DNA from: an uncultured Saprospiraceae bacterium
GTDB taxonomy: Bacteria > Bacteroidota > Bacteroidia > Chitinophagales > Saprospiraceae
Assembly (NCBI GenBank): GCA_938003955.1
Contig: CALKXE010000169.1
Span: forward strand, 1-34,457
Length of the DNA stretch: 34,457 nt
Reading direction: 5' to 3'
The translations under genes and the position numbers were made by a program. Shown piece by piece: positions 7,354-15,515 of this stretch. Within the stretch, counting starts at the first letter, position 1, and each line of letters begins with the position of its first letter. Under the pieces are notes generated by a model. That model searched no databases. It saw only the letters and a list, made by a program, of their open reading frames with translations, and was not told the DNA's origin.

Positions 7354-8853
7354 ATGTCTATCATAACTATACAGTCGAATAGCGGTAAAACCGTAAAATT
7401 TGAAGAGAAGAAATTTGCTTCTGGGGGTATGAAAGATGTACACTGGGGAGTGGATAAAAACTACGTAGTCGCATTCTATAGAGACAAGCAAAATGAAAAC
7501 TCTAAGGAACGAGTGGAGAATATTGCTCGTCTTTACAGAGAAAGAATATTTGAGAGAGAAGGAGGAGAATATTGGCGTAAAGTACTTTGTTGGCCTTCAG
7601 ATGTAGTGGAATATAATGGTAAGTTAGGTATTGTTTGTCCTACTTATGATAATCACTTTTTCTTCGAGTATGGATCAGTAAATAATGATATGCTGGGCAT
7701 CAAGGGGAATGAAAAAGAAGGCAAATGGTTTGCAAGTGCTTCCAATCAGAATCGATTCTTAGATCCTAGAGAAAAAGGAGATTGGAGAAGTTATCTTAGA
7801 ATAGGAATATTAATAAGTAGAGCTGTCAAAAAATTGCACTCTGCAGGATTGGCGCATTCCGATTTATCTTATAAGAATGTATTGATCGATCCTGCAGGTG
7901 GAAACGCGTGTATAATCGATATTGATAGTCTTGTCGTACCAGGAAAGTATCCACCTGATGTAGTTGGAACACCAGATTTTATTGCCCCCGAAGTGATGGC
8001 CTCAAAATCGCTGAAAGTAGGAGATGAAAATAAGGCGCTTCCAAACATAAATACAGATAAGCATGCGCTTGCAGTTTTGATATATATGTACCTTTTATAT
8101 AGGCATCCATTAAGAGGAGATAAGGTACATGATATGGATCCTCAGAAAGATGAAGAACTATCAATGGGTTCAAAAGCTCTGTTCATAGAACATCCGAATG
8201 ATACTTCAAATATTAAAAACCCTGAAAACGTCAAGAAAACGGCTATGCCTTGGGGAGACCCGAAAAAAATGCCTTATACAATATGTGGACCTTATCTTTC
8301 GGCCTTGTTCGAACGAGCATTCATTGAGAATCTTCATAACCCTATGATGCGGCCTAGTGCCAATGAATGGGAAATAGCATTGGTTAAAACGCTTGATCTT
8401 ACACAACCTTGTATGAATAAGCAGTGTAACCAAAAGTGGTTTGTATTCGACAACAAGACCAATCCTAAGTGTCCTTTCTGTAATACACCGTATATTACCA
8501 TGTTGCCGATTCTTAATCTGTACTCTGCGCGTGAAGAAGGAAAGTATAAGCCTGATAATCACAGAATTATGGTGTATCACAATCAATATTTATATAAATG
8601 GCATGTTGATAGAACTGTATTTCCCAATGAACGAATATCTGATGCGGACAAACGGCCTCTCGGGTACTTCGTATTTCACAATAATGAGTGGAAACTTGTA
8701 AATCAAAGTATTCCAGAATTAAAGGATGTAAAAAGTGAAGAAGCAATTCCGATAGGCGGTTATATAGTGTTGACAGATGGTCTTCAGCTTACATTTATGA
8801 ATTCTCTTAATGGCAGACTAGCCGCTATACAAATGGTAAATGGAACAGAATGA
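7354..8853 (+). CDS. Atypical Ser/Thr kinase with zinc ribbon (TerY-P triad kinase)
   Basis: A 499-aa cytoplasmic protein kinase-like enzyme. The kinase domain spans about 15-350: glycine-rich loop FASGGMKDVHWG (21-32), catalytic loop AHSDLSYKNVLID (167-179; Asp170 and Asn175 kept, HRD changed to HSD), DFG changed to DID (189-191), APE at 211-213. The usual VAIK lysine position reads VVAFYRDK, so the ATP lysine is shifted or replaced. A four-cysteine zinc ribbon follows (Cys353, 358, 373, 376; CPFCN), then a 115-residue beta-rich tail of unknown fold. The domain order fits kinases of Ter/YegI-like systems. It is the last gene of the VWA-PP2C-kinase set. Whether it is catalytically active is not certain because of the altered motifs. 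Confidence 0.9.
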   Translation: MSIITIQSNSGKTVKFEEKKFASGGMKDVHWGVDKNYVVAFYRDKQNENSKERVENIARLYRERIFEREGGEYWRKVLCWPSDVVEYNGKLGIVCPTYDNHFFFEYGSVNNDMLGIKGNEKEGKWFASASNQNRFLDPREKGDWRSYLRIGILISRAVKKLHSAGLAHSDLSYKNVLIDPAGGNACIIDIDSLVVPGKYPPDVVGTPDFIAPEVMASKSLKVGDENKALPNINTDKHALAVLIYMYLLYRHPLRGDKVHDMDPQKDEELSMGSKALFIEHPNDTSNIKNPENVKKTAMPWGDPKKMPYTICGPYLSALFERAFIENLHNPMMRPSANEWEIALVKTLDLTQPCMNKQCNQKWFVFDNKTNPKCPFCNTPYITMLPILNLYSAREEGKYKPDNHRIMVYHNQYLYKWHVDRTVFPNERISDADKRPLGYFVFHNNEWKLVNQSIPELKDVKSEEAIPIGGYIVLTDGLQLTFMNSLNGRLAAIQMVNGTE

Positions 8854-9010
8854 TTGGCATGCAAAATGAAATATTAGGCATGTTAATTTGCACAACTAAT
8901 TATTTTAGTGATCTTAGATCATTAATGAGTTTTCAAATAAGCTAGAACACAAATAAATCAATTCATTTTTCTCAATTTATTTGGGAACAAATATTTAAAA
9001 AATAACGCAA

Positions 9011-10132
9011 ATGATCTTAAACTTAATTTTTATTTTCATCACATGTATCATTATTTGGAAAGCAAGTGATGGATTCGAAGTTGCATCCGAATATATTGGA
9101 AGGAACCTAACCGATGGTGTAAGAGGAGCAACGATCAATGCGATTGGAAGTTCTATGCCTGAACTATTTACTACACTTTGGTTTTTATTCGTTTTGCATA
9201 ATAGAGATGGATTTGCTGGAGGAATAGGTACAACAGCAGGAAGTGCTATATTCAACGGTATGATTATTCCGGCTGTAGTAATACTTGCTGTAATTGGATA
9301 TGGACTAGCTAAGAAAGTAACTGTTTCACGTAAGGTCATTTTAAGAGATGGAATATCATTGATTTTGGCTGAGATAGCCCTTATTTTCCTAATTAGTGGT
9401 ACATCATTATCATGGTGGCATGGACTTATATTGATGGCTCTTTATGGAGTATATGTAACATTTATGCTAATGACGATGGGGTCATCGGAAGAGGAAGAGG
9501 ATGAAGAGGAAGAAACGGAAGAAGAAGATAATGGAGAATCGAACTCATGGGTTAAGTCACTTCTTACGCTAGACTTAGAGCCACTATTGATAAAAGGAGC
9601 GATTAATACTACAAATGCTTGGACACTATTGGTTGTTTCAATGCTTATTATTGGTGGATCTTGTGCCCTTTTGGTTCATGCTTGTGAAGGATTTGCAACG
9701 AGTCTTGGTATACATACTTACTTTATTGCTGTAGTATTAGCTTCTGCAGCTACGAGTGTGCCGGATACTATTATTTCATACAGAGATGCTATGGATGGTG
9801 AGTATGACGATGCTGTAGCGAATGCATTGGGTAGTAATATTTTTGATGTTTGTTTTGCACTTGGATTGCCATTATTTATCTATTGCCTTATTTATGGTGA
9901 TATATCGATGAGTCCAGAGACAGTTGAGAATGTAACAGAACTTCGTGTTATTTTATTAATCTCGACAGTTGTAGCATTCTTTATTTATCTTATTGGTGAT
10001 GGTATGGGGAAATTGAAAGCTGTTCTTTTATTGGCTATATATGCAATGTTCACATTCTTTATTGTTTCAAAAGCATATGAGGCTGAATGGGCAATTAGTT
10101 TTGGAGATTTCTTGAGAAGTCTTGCCCCATAA
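9011..10132 (+). CDS. CaCA-family sodium/calcium (cation) exchanger
   Basis: A 373-aa polytopic inner-membrane protein with the two inverted alpha-repeats of the Ca2+/cation antiporter superfamily. Repeat 1 has GATINAIGSSMPELFTT (39-55) and GTTAGSAIFN (73-82); repeat 2 has SAATSVPDTIISYRDA (245-260) and NALGSNIFDV (271-280). About ten hydrophobic segments are visible. Between the halves lies a very acidic cytoplasmic loop (about 158-178, nearly all Glu/Asp) that could act as a cation sensor. It exports or exchanges Ca2+ or a related cation; the ion cannot be told from the sequence. It follows the kinase by 157 bp on the same strand and opens the membrane-protein run, which suggests a link between the Ca2+-binding TerD proteins and Ca2+ transport. 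Confidence 0.88.
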   Translation: MILNLIFIFITCIIIWKASDGFEVASEYIGRNLTDGVRGATINAIGSSMPELFTTLWFLFVLHNRDGFAGGIGTTAGSAIFNGMIIPAVVILAVIGYGLAKKVTVSRKVILRDGISLILAEIALIFLISGTSLSWWHGLILMALYGVYVTFMLMTMGSSEEEEDEEEETEEEDNGESNSWVKSLLTLDLEPLLIKGAINTTNAWTLLVVSMLIIGGSCALLVHACEGFATSLGIHTYFIAVVLASAATSVPDTIISYRDAMDGEYDDAVANALGSNIFDVCFALGLPLFIYCLIYGDISMSPETVENVTELRVILLISTVVAFFIYLIGDGMGKLKAVLLLAIYAMFTFFIVSKAYEAEWAISFGDFLRSLAP

Positions 10133-10171
10133 ATTTTATCAAAGAATAACTAACTAAGTAAAACTAATATT

Positions 10172-10495
10172 ATGATTTACGGATGGAGAGGAGCTAAGAT
10201 GGGGTCATATAATGTGCCTAATACCGTATGTAGATTTTGTAACTGCTCAGAACCACAACGAATAACGGAATTCGGTAAGTATGCCCACGCTATGTGGATA
10301 CCATTATTTCCAATAGGTAAAACAACTGTAGCTGAATGTACAAGCTGTCTTAGAACCATTGAGGAAAAAGATTTCCCAAGAGATTTAAATTCTCAAATGA
10401 TACAGTTTGATGGTGAAGTTAAACGACCGATATGGCATTTCTCAGGTCTTATTATAGTTGGGGTATTTATATTATTTAATGTACTATTTGGTTAA
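10172..10495 (+). CDS. Small zinc-ribbon membrane protein 1
   Basis: A 107-aa protein with an N-terminal zinc ribbon (Cys20, Cys23, then Cys56 and Cys59; CRFCN ... CTSCLRT) and one C-terminal membrane helix at about 88-105. The spacing and the FGKYAHAMWIPLFPIGK stretch between the cysteine pairs recall the small zinc_ribbon_15-type proteins, a cytoplasmic ribbon tethered to the membrane. Function is unknown. The next gene 41 bp downstream is a longer paralogue with the same first 60 residues almost unchanged, so this is a tandem duplication. It sits 39 bp after the exchanger gene and is probably in the same operon. Confidence 0.8.
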   Translation: MIYGWRGAKMGSYNVPNTVCRFCNCSEPQRITEFGKYAHAMWIPLFPIGKTTVAECTSCLRTIEEKDFPRDLNSQMIQFDGEVKRPIWHFSGLIIVGVFILFNVLFG

Positions 10496-10536
10496 TTTCA
10501 TATTCAGTAAATTAACAAAAGACAACGATTTAGATT

Positions 10537-11310
10537 ATGATATATGGATGGAGAGGTGCAAAAATCGCCTCATATGAAATACCACATACAATATGTAGGT
10601 TTTGCAATGGATCGGAACCACAGCGAGTAACAGAATTTGGTAAATATGTTCATATTTTATGGATACCATTGTTCCCAACAGGAAAAAAGAAAGTAGCTGA
10701 ATGTACAAGTTGCTTGCGTACAATAGAGGAGAAAGATTTTCCGAGTGATCTTAGATCTAACATGGCAGAAATGTCTAGTGCTGTAAAAAGACCAATTTGG
10801 CATTATTTAGGGCTTTTATTGATTGGTGGAATTTTAGCGCTGGCGACTATATCTATAGGTTTAGGTGTTATGTTTGGTGACAATACTCCAGACCCAAGAG
10901 TAGATCAAATGTTAGCTTTTGAAAAACAGATGGCAATAAACCCCAATGAATCTGATTCGATTGCAACAACATTGAAAGCTTTTTATTCTGACTTTGTAAA
11001 CGAAGAATTAGATATTTCAAAAAATGAATATTTTACAACCATCCAAGGCAATAAAATAATGGTTCTTGCTCGATTTCCAAGACTTAAGGAAGTGGAGAAG
11101 AGTGAACGAGTCGAAGTAGCGAAAATAGTCGACATGGTACTAGATAGCTACGATGATATTAAAGACAAAGAGCGTTATATTGGAATATATGGTACATATA
11201 ATTTGATGGTGTCAGAAACGCCAGATGGAATAAGAAATAGTAGGTTTGCATTAGAAAAGGATCTACTAGAATTCTTTGGACCTAAACCTTTAGCTCAACC
11301 AAAAAACTAA
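10537..11310 (+). CDS. Zinc-ribbon membrane protein 2 with extra C-terminal domain
   Basis: A 257-aa paralogue of the preceding gene. The first 80 residues repeat its zinc ribbon (Cys20, 23, 56, 59; same WRGAK and CTSCLRTIEEKDFP blocks). A membrane helix follows at about 90-113, then a soluble domain of about 140 residues (120-257) with mixed charged helices and no family I recognise. If the ribbon is cytoplasmic, this extra domain would be on the periplasmic side. There is no signal peptide. It ends 5 bp before pgpA, a spacing that implies translational coupling. A role as a metal- or redox-responsive membrane partner in the Ter system is inference only. Confidence 0.8.
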   Translation: MIYGWRGAKIASYEIPHTICRFCNGSEPQRVTEFGKYVHILWIPLFPTGKKKVAECTSCLRTIEEKDFPSDLRSNMAEMSSAVKRPIWHYLGLLLIGGILALATISIGLGVMFGDNTPDPRVDQMLAFEKQMAINPNESDSIATTLKAFYSDFVNEELDISKNEYFTTIQGNKIMVLARFPRLKEVEKSERVEVAKIVDMVLDSYDDIKDKERYIGIYGTYNLMVSETPDGIRNSRFALEKDLLEFFGPKPLAQPKN

Positions 11311-11315
11311 ATAAT

Positions 11316-11807
11316 TTGAAGAATCAACTTGCAAAACTTATTGGAACATCTCTTGGATTTGGTTATGCTCCATTAGGGCCAGGTACTTTTGGGACTATAT
11401 TTGGATTGATCTGTTATGTCGGCATGGCATATGGATATGGTATTGTCGAAGGAGAGACTATGTCTATGCAATTAGACTATCTATTAATTGGACTTATACT
11501 GGTGTTTACATGGTTAGGAACTTGGAGTGCTAAAGAACTAGAAGCCGAATGGGGACATGACCCGGGTAAGATAGTAATGGATGAGACTGTAGGTGTATGG
11601 ATTACTGTTTTGTTTATCCCATTTTCATGGACGAATGTATTGTTGGCTTTGATAATATTTAGATTTTTTGATATTCTTAAGCCTCTCGGTATTCGAGCTA
11701 TTGATGAGAAAATGCTAACGCCATTTGCAGTAATGCTTGATGATATTCTGGCCGGCGTTTATTCTGCCATTACTATCCAAATAATTATCTATTATTTTCA
11801 AACATAG
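11316..11807 (+). CDS. pgpA: Phosphatidylglycerophosphatase A
   Basis: Membrane phosphatase that removes phosphate from phosphatidylglycerol phosphate to give phosphatidylglycerol. The 163-aa protein has the PgpA family motifs: FGYAPLGPGTFGT near the N-terminus, IVMDETVGVWI in the middle, RFFDILKPLGIRAID and MLDDILAGVYSA near the end, with about four membrane segments. The only start giving the full N-terminus is TTG at 11316, five bases after the stop of the zinc-ribbon gene. It may be an ordinary housekeeping gene caught in the run, but the tight spacing to both sides suggests co-expression with the cation/Ter genes. Confidence 0.9.
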   Translation: MKNQLAKLIGTSLGFGYAPLGPGTFGTIFGLICYVGMAYGYGIVEGETMSMQLDYLLIGLILVFTWLGTWSAKELEAEWGHDPGKIVMDETVGVWITVLFIPFSWTNVLLALIIFRFFDILKPLGIRAIDEKMLTPFAVMLDDILAGVYSAITIQIIIYYFQT

Positions 11808-11841
11808 TTCCTAAACCAATCACGAAAACTCAAGAATTAAT

Positions 11842-13785
11842 ATGAAACCAACATTTAGAGAAAAAATCCGATATCGGTTCGAGCGTTTTTTGAGCAAAGG
11901 AGGTTCTTCTATTTTTAAAAGTTTACTTATTGTATTCTTGTCGGCTTACGCACTTATTGCTGGTATTAGATTATTACTGATTTCTATTTTTCCATCTCTT
12001 AATTATACAGGAAGTGCGTTCAAAGATATGTGGTTAACTTTCCTGCAGATGACTGCTACGGGAAATATGAACCAAGATACAGAGTCGCCTGCAATGCTGA
12101 AGATAATGACAATACTGGCGGGTCTTGTTGGAGTAGTCTTACTCTCAATGCTGATCGCCTTTATCACAACATCTCTTAATAAGATGCTCTATGAATTCCG
12201 AAAAGGAAGAGGGCGTGTCATAGAAAGTGAGCATACCTTAATATTAGGATGGAACGAACGTATTGTCGATATTATTCGAGAGCTTATCATAGCCAATGAA
12301 AGTGAAAGCTCGGCGAGTGTAGTGATCTTGTCCGATGAGGATAAGGAAACCATGGATGATATCATCACTAAACGATTGCCTAATAATAAGACAACAAGAA
12401 TCGTAACAACACAAGGTGATTACGCGAATATAAATGAACTTAAGCGTGTAAACATAGAGGAAGCGAAGTCGATCATCGTAATGGCAAATTGCTCTGAAAG
12501 TGCTCCCGAGGCGGAAAAAATTGGTTCGGATGTACAGACTTTAAAGTCAGTTCTTGCTATAGTTTCTTTGATTTCAAGTCAAGAAGAAGAAATACCGATT
12601 ATAGCGGAAGTATTCACTGAAGCCAAGAGAGAATTGATTTCTTATTTTAATTATGACAATGTAATATCACTTGACAGTTGGGAGATAATGGGTAAGTTAT
12701 TAATCCAGACATCACTTACTAGTGGATTAGAGATGGTGTATAACGAGATGTTGTCATTTGATGGAGGTGAGGTATATTTTCATGAAGCTAAATGGGGCGG
12801 TGTCAATTTTTACGATCTAGTCTATATGTTTAAGGACGGTATTCCTATGGGAATATATAACGATAAGGATGGTCTGATATTAAGACCTGATAAAGATCGT
12901 AAAATGTCTAATGATGACCAGATTGTCATATTCGCTGAAGATGATAGCACGATTAAGTTAGAGAAGGAGAAATTTATAACTCCTGTAACTAGAGAATTAA
13001 GTGATAAAAAACTTGAGCAAACCCAACGAAGAATTTTAATTGTGGGATGGCATCGAGTTGCCAATATCTACATAGATGAGGCAAATGATTATCTCTTAGA
13101 AGGCTCTCAAATAGATATATTATTTAATAATCCACCTGATATTTTGAAAAACAGAGTAGTGGAACTCAAAGAAGAGTATGAAGGATTCAATATTGAATTG
13201 CACAATACGAACACACTACATAAAGAAGAACTAGAGGCAGTTGATCCATTTAGCTATGATAACATCATCATACTATCTCAACAAATGGAAGAAATGGATG
13301 CAGATAAGATAGATTCTGATACATTGGTGATCTTATTAATTCTTAGAAAACTGAAAGAATCATCGCCGGAATCAGCGAGTAAGATTATTACTCAGGTACT
13401 TAACAGTGAAAACCAAGATATTATACTACAGACAAATGTAGATGACTTTATTATTAGTAATAAGTTGATAACAATGATCCTTGCACAGCTAAGTGAAGAA
13501 CCTCTGATCAAAGTGTTGTATGACGACTTGTTCTCAGAAGATGGCAGTGAGATTTATGTAAAACCAGCGGATTTGTATTTTACATCATTTCCACAGACAT
13601 TGAGGTTTGCAGATATAATAGATCTAGCACATCAAAGAGATGAAATCTGCTTAGGTTATAGAAAAGGTGCTCTGAGTCAAAATGCAGATCTAAATTTTGG
13701 GGTGAAATTAAATCCTTCCAAAAACTTTGAAATTACAATAGAAGAAAGTGATTTCTTAGTGGTGCTGAGTGAGGATGAACTATAA
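11842..13785 (+). CDS. CASTOR/POLLUX-like ion channel with two RCK domains
   Basis: A 647-aa membrane channel. Two membrane helices (about 24-46 and 88-112) flank a pore loop with a filter-like TATGNMNQD (about 70-78), similar in layout to the ADSGNHA-type filter of the plant CASTOR/POLLUX channels rather than the TVGYGD of K+ channels. The long cytoplasmic part has two Rossmann-like RCK modules: one starting at about 128 (HTLILGWNERIVDIIRELI) and a second at about 396 (RRILIVGWHRVANIYIDEA). RCK domains bind nucleotides or ions such as Ca2+ and gate the pore; plant relatives conduct cations during calcium signalling. It is 34 bp after pgpA. The family assignment is good, the ion is unknown. 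Confidence 0.87.
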   Translation: MKPTFREKIRYRFERFLSKGGSSIFKSLLIVFLSAYALIAGIRLLLISIFPSLNYTGSAFKDMWLTFLQMTATGNMNQDTESPAMLKIMTILAGLVGVVLLSMLIAFITTSLNKMLYEFRKGRGRVIESEHTLILGWNERIVDIIRELIIANESESSASVVILSDEDKETMDDIITKRLPNNKTTRIVTTQGDYANINELKRVNIEEAKSIIVMANCSESAPEAEKIGSDVQTLKSVLAIVSLISSQEEEIPIIAEVFTEAKRELISYFNYDNVISLDSWEIMGKLLIQTSLTSGLEMVYNEMLSFDGGEVYFHEAKWGGVNFYDLVYMFKDGIPMGIYNDKDGLILRPDKDRKMSNDDQIVIFAEDDSTIKLEKEKFITPVTRELSDKKLEQTQRRILIVGWHRVANIYIDEANDYLLEGSQIDILFNNPPDILKNRVVELKEEYEGFNIELHNTNTLHKEELEAVDPFSYDNIIILSQQMEEMDADKIDSDTLVILLILRKLKESSPESASKIITQVLNSENQDIILQTNVDDFIISNKLITMILAQLSEEPLIKVLYDDLFSEDGSEIYVKPADLYFTSFPQTLRFADIIDLAHQRDEICLGYRKGALSQNADLNFGVKLNPSKNFEITIEESDFLVVLSEDEL

Positions 13786-13814
13786 ACGAATATTAACCAT
13801 AAAAACTTAATATC

Positions 13815-14261
13815 ATGTCAAATTTCAATGAAGCGCAAATCAAAAAGGATTATGAAGTAATGAATGTCCCTCAATTGGAGGCAGAATATAACCGTGTAAT
13901 CTCTATACCTAATGCAAGGACAAATATAGAAGCGCTAACAAGAATGACCGCTCTGATGGGAATATTTGAAGAACGAGGAATTCCAATGCCAGGGAGATCT
14001 GCTGGAGGGTCAGGACAATCACGTTCAGGTGGAGGAAGTATGCCAAGGTCTGTGGATGCTGTTGCATCAACAAGTTCAAGGCAGAGAAATCAATCTCAAC
14101 AGAGGAGAGCTGTCGAAGACGATAGCGGTTTTAGTGTAGGTTCATTTCTACTAGGATTGGTTATTTTGTGTGTTGGTGTCGCGCTTACTGCTGGTGGCGG
14201 AGGTGTATTCTACGGTGCTATAATAGTAGGAATAGTTATGATGGTAAAATCATTTTTATAA
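13815..14261 (+). CDS. Small two-helix membrane protein, unknown function
   Basis: A 148-aa protein I do not recognise. It has an amphipathic helical N-terminal segment (about 5-55, FNEAQIKKDYEVMNVPQLEAE), a low-complexity Ser/Gly/Arg/Gln-rich linker (about 58-100, with RSGGGSMPRS and RQRNQSQQRR), and two C-terminal membrane helices (about 107-128 and 131-148) separated by a tiny GGGG turn. It lacks a signal peptide. It is 29 bp after the channel gene and ends at an AT-rich palindrome, so it looks like the last gene of the operon. An accessory subunit of the channel is possible but unproven. Confidence 0.7.
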   Translation: MSNFNEAQIKKDYEVMNVPQLEAEYNRVISIPNARTNIEALTRMTALMGIFEERGIPMPGRSAGGSGQSRSGGGSMPRSVDAVASTSSRQRNQSQQRRAVEDDSGFSVGSFLLGLVILCVGVALTAGGGGVFYGAIIVGIVMMVKSFL

Positions 14262-14262
14262 T

Positions 14263-14288
14263 AAATTGATAATATATATTATCAATTT
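14263..14288 (+). terminator. AT-rich perfect palindrome, possible terminator
   Basis: A perfect 26-nt palindrome (arms AAATTGATAATAT and ATATTATCAATTT) begins directly after the stop codon of the two-helix membrane protein. It is AT-only apart from one G/C pair and lacks a long T-tract, so its strength as a terminator is doubtful. It coincides with the end of the same-strand operon; an operator is the alternative. Confidence 0.45.
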
Positions 14289-14399
14289 TATGAGGTATGG
14301 GCAATACATAAGTTGTGTGTTGAAATGTGCAATGTAAAAGCTATAATCATCTATTGTTTGAATAATTTGCTATTCATCTTTTTATAATTTCATATAAGA

Positions 14400-15488
14400 A
14401 TGAAAATCCAACGTCTTCTATTTTCTTTGATAATTATTATGCTTATTTCAGCATGCTCTGGTCCTCAAAAGCTGTACGAAAAAGGCAAATACTCTAAGGC
14501 GTATGACAAGGCACTATCAAAACTTAAAAAGGGAAAAGATAGGAAAATGAAAACGTTGGTCAACAAGGCATTCTTCAAAATGATTGATCAAACGAGGGAT
14601 GAACTGATTGATCTTAATCGGAATTTTGATTTGGTTGATGCAGAAAGAAACCTTAAAAAATATGATGAGGTACGTGAAAGATTTGAAGCGGGGGAAACAT
14701 TCCTAACCGATGAAAATGTAGAAAAAAATGCAGGACTTAGAGATGAAAAAGAAGGTTTAGTATCTGATGTCTACGAAGGAGGTTTAGCTTTTATGAATGA
14801 TTACAATTCATCGCAACAAAAAGTAAATGCGAGAGAAGCATTTGCCTATTTTTCTGTGGTAGACAAGTACTGCAGTAATGACTATCCCAATATGGATCAG
14901 TTACTTAATGAATCTTTTGAAGCGGGTACTGTGGTGTACAACGTGAATGTTGATCTTAATTTTGACCAAGAATATAGATGGGAAGTAAATAGAAAATTTG
15001 ATGACCTAGAAGGGCGACAAGGATTTACAAGGATTGTTTATGATCGACAAGGGAATGTAGGCGATTGTCTGGTAGAGCTTGATTTTGACAGCCTAGATGA
15101 AGACCTTCAAGAAAGCACAAGCACTAAAAATTATTCCGAGAAAATTGAAGATGGATATACAATCCAGAAAGATTCTACTGGGAAAGAAATAAAAATAACA
15201 AAATACAAAACTGTTACTGGAAGTGTTACAACTCGACGGATATCCAAAAGAATAAAATGGCGGGTAAATCTTGATGTGCGTTCAATGAATGGAGATTGTA
15301 ATTTGAAAGAAGAGAGATTCAGTGAGGAGTTGATAGACGAAGTAGATCAATTCGAAATCAGTGGAGATCAAAGAGCAATACCATCTCAGTATACAAGGAA
15401 TAATAATGAAAAATTAGAAAGTACAGACGATATGGTTGATGATCTCATTGATGAATTGTATCGTGATATTTATGATTATTTGTATTGA
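14400..15488 (+). CDS. Hypothetical lipoprotein, TPR-like N-terminus
   Basis: A 362-aa exported lipoprotein: signal peptide with lipobox LISAC (Cys19), then a stretch reminiscent of a TPR helix pair (KLYEKGKYSKAYDKALSKL), a helical region to about 180 and a beta-rich C-terminal half (about 180-320, with TVVYNVNVDLNFD and ITKYKTVTGSVTTRR). It would sit on the periplasmic side of the inner or outer membrane. I recognise no named family. It is separated from the preceding operon by 138 bp with a palindrome and is 27 bp before the phosphodiesterase gene, so these two genes are likely co-transcribed. Confidence 0.8.
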   Translation: MKIQRLLFSLIIIMLISACSGPQKLYEKGKYSKAYDKALSKLKKGKDRKMKTLVNKAFFKMIDQTRDELIDLNRNFDLVDAERNLKKYDEVRERFEAGETFLTDENVEKNAGLRDEKEGLVSDVYEGGLAFMNDYNSSQQKVNAREAFAYFSVVDKYCSNDYPNMDQLLNESFEAGTVVYNVNVDLNFDQEYRWEVNRKFDDLEGRQGFTRIVYDRQGNVGDCLVELDFDSLDEDLQESTSTKNYSEKIEDGYTIQKDSTGKEIKITKYKTVTGSVTTRRISKRIKWRVNLDVRSMNGDCNLKEERFSEELIDEVDQFEISGDQRAIPSQYTRNNNEKLESTDDMVDDLIDELYRDIYDYLY

Positions 15489-15515
15489 TTTTACGTTTAC
15501 AACTTTAAGTACTTT

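Noticed and set aside
8206..8586. 126-codon minus-strand frame inside the kinase gene
   Set aside because: Antisense to conserved kinase and zinc-ribbon motifs; no family features.
14263..14288. CRISPR repeat or mobile-element end
   Set aside because: A single AT-rich palindrome with no further copies or spacers; better taken as a hairpin at an operon end.
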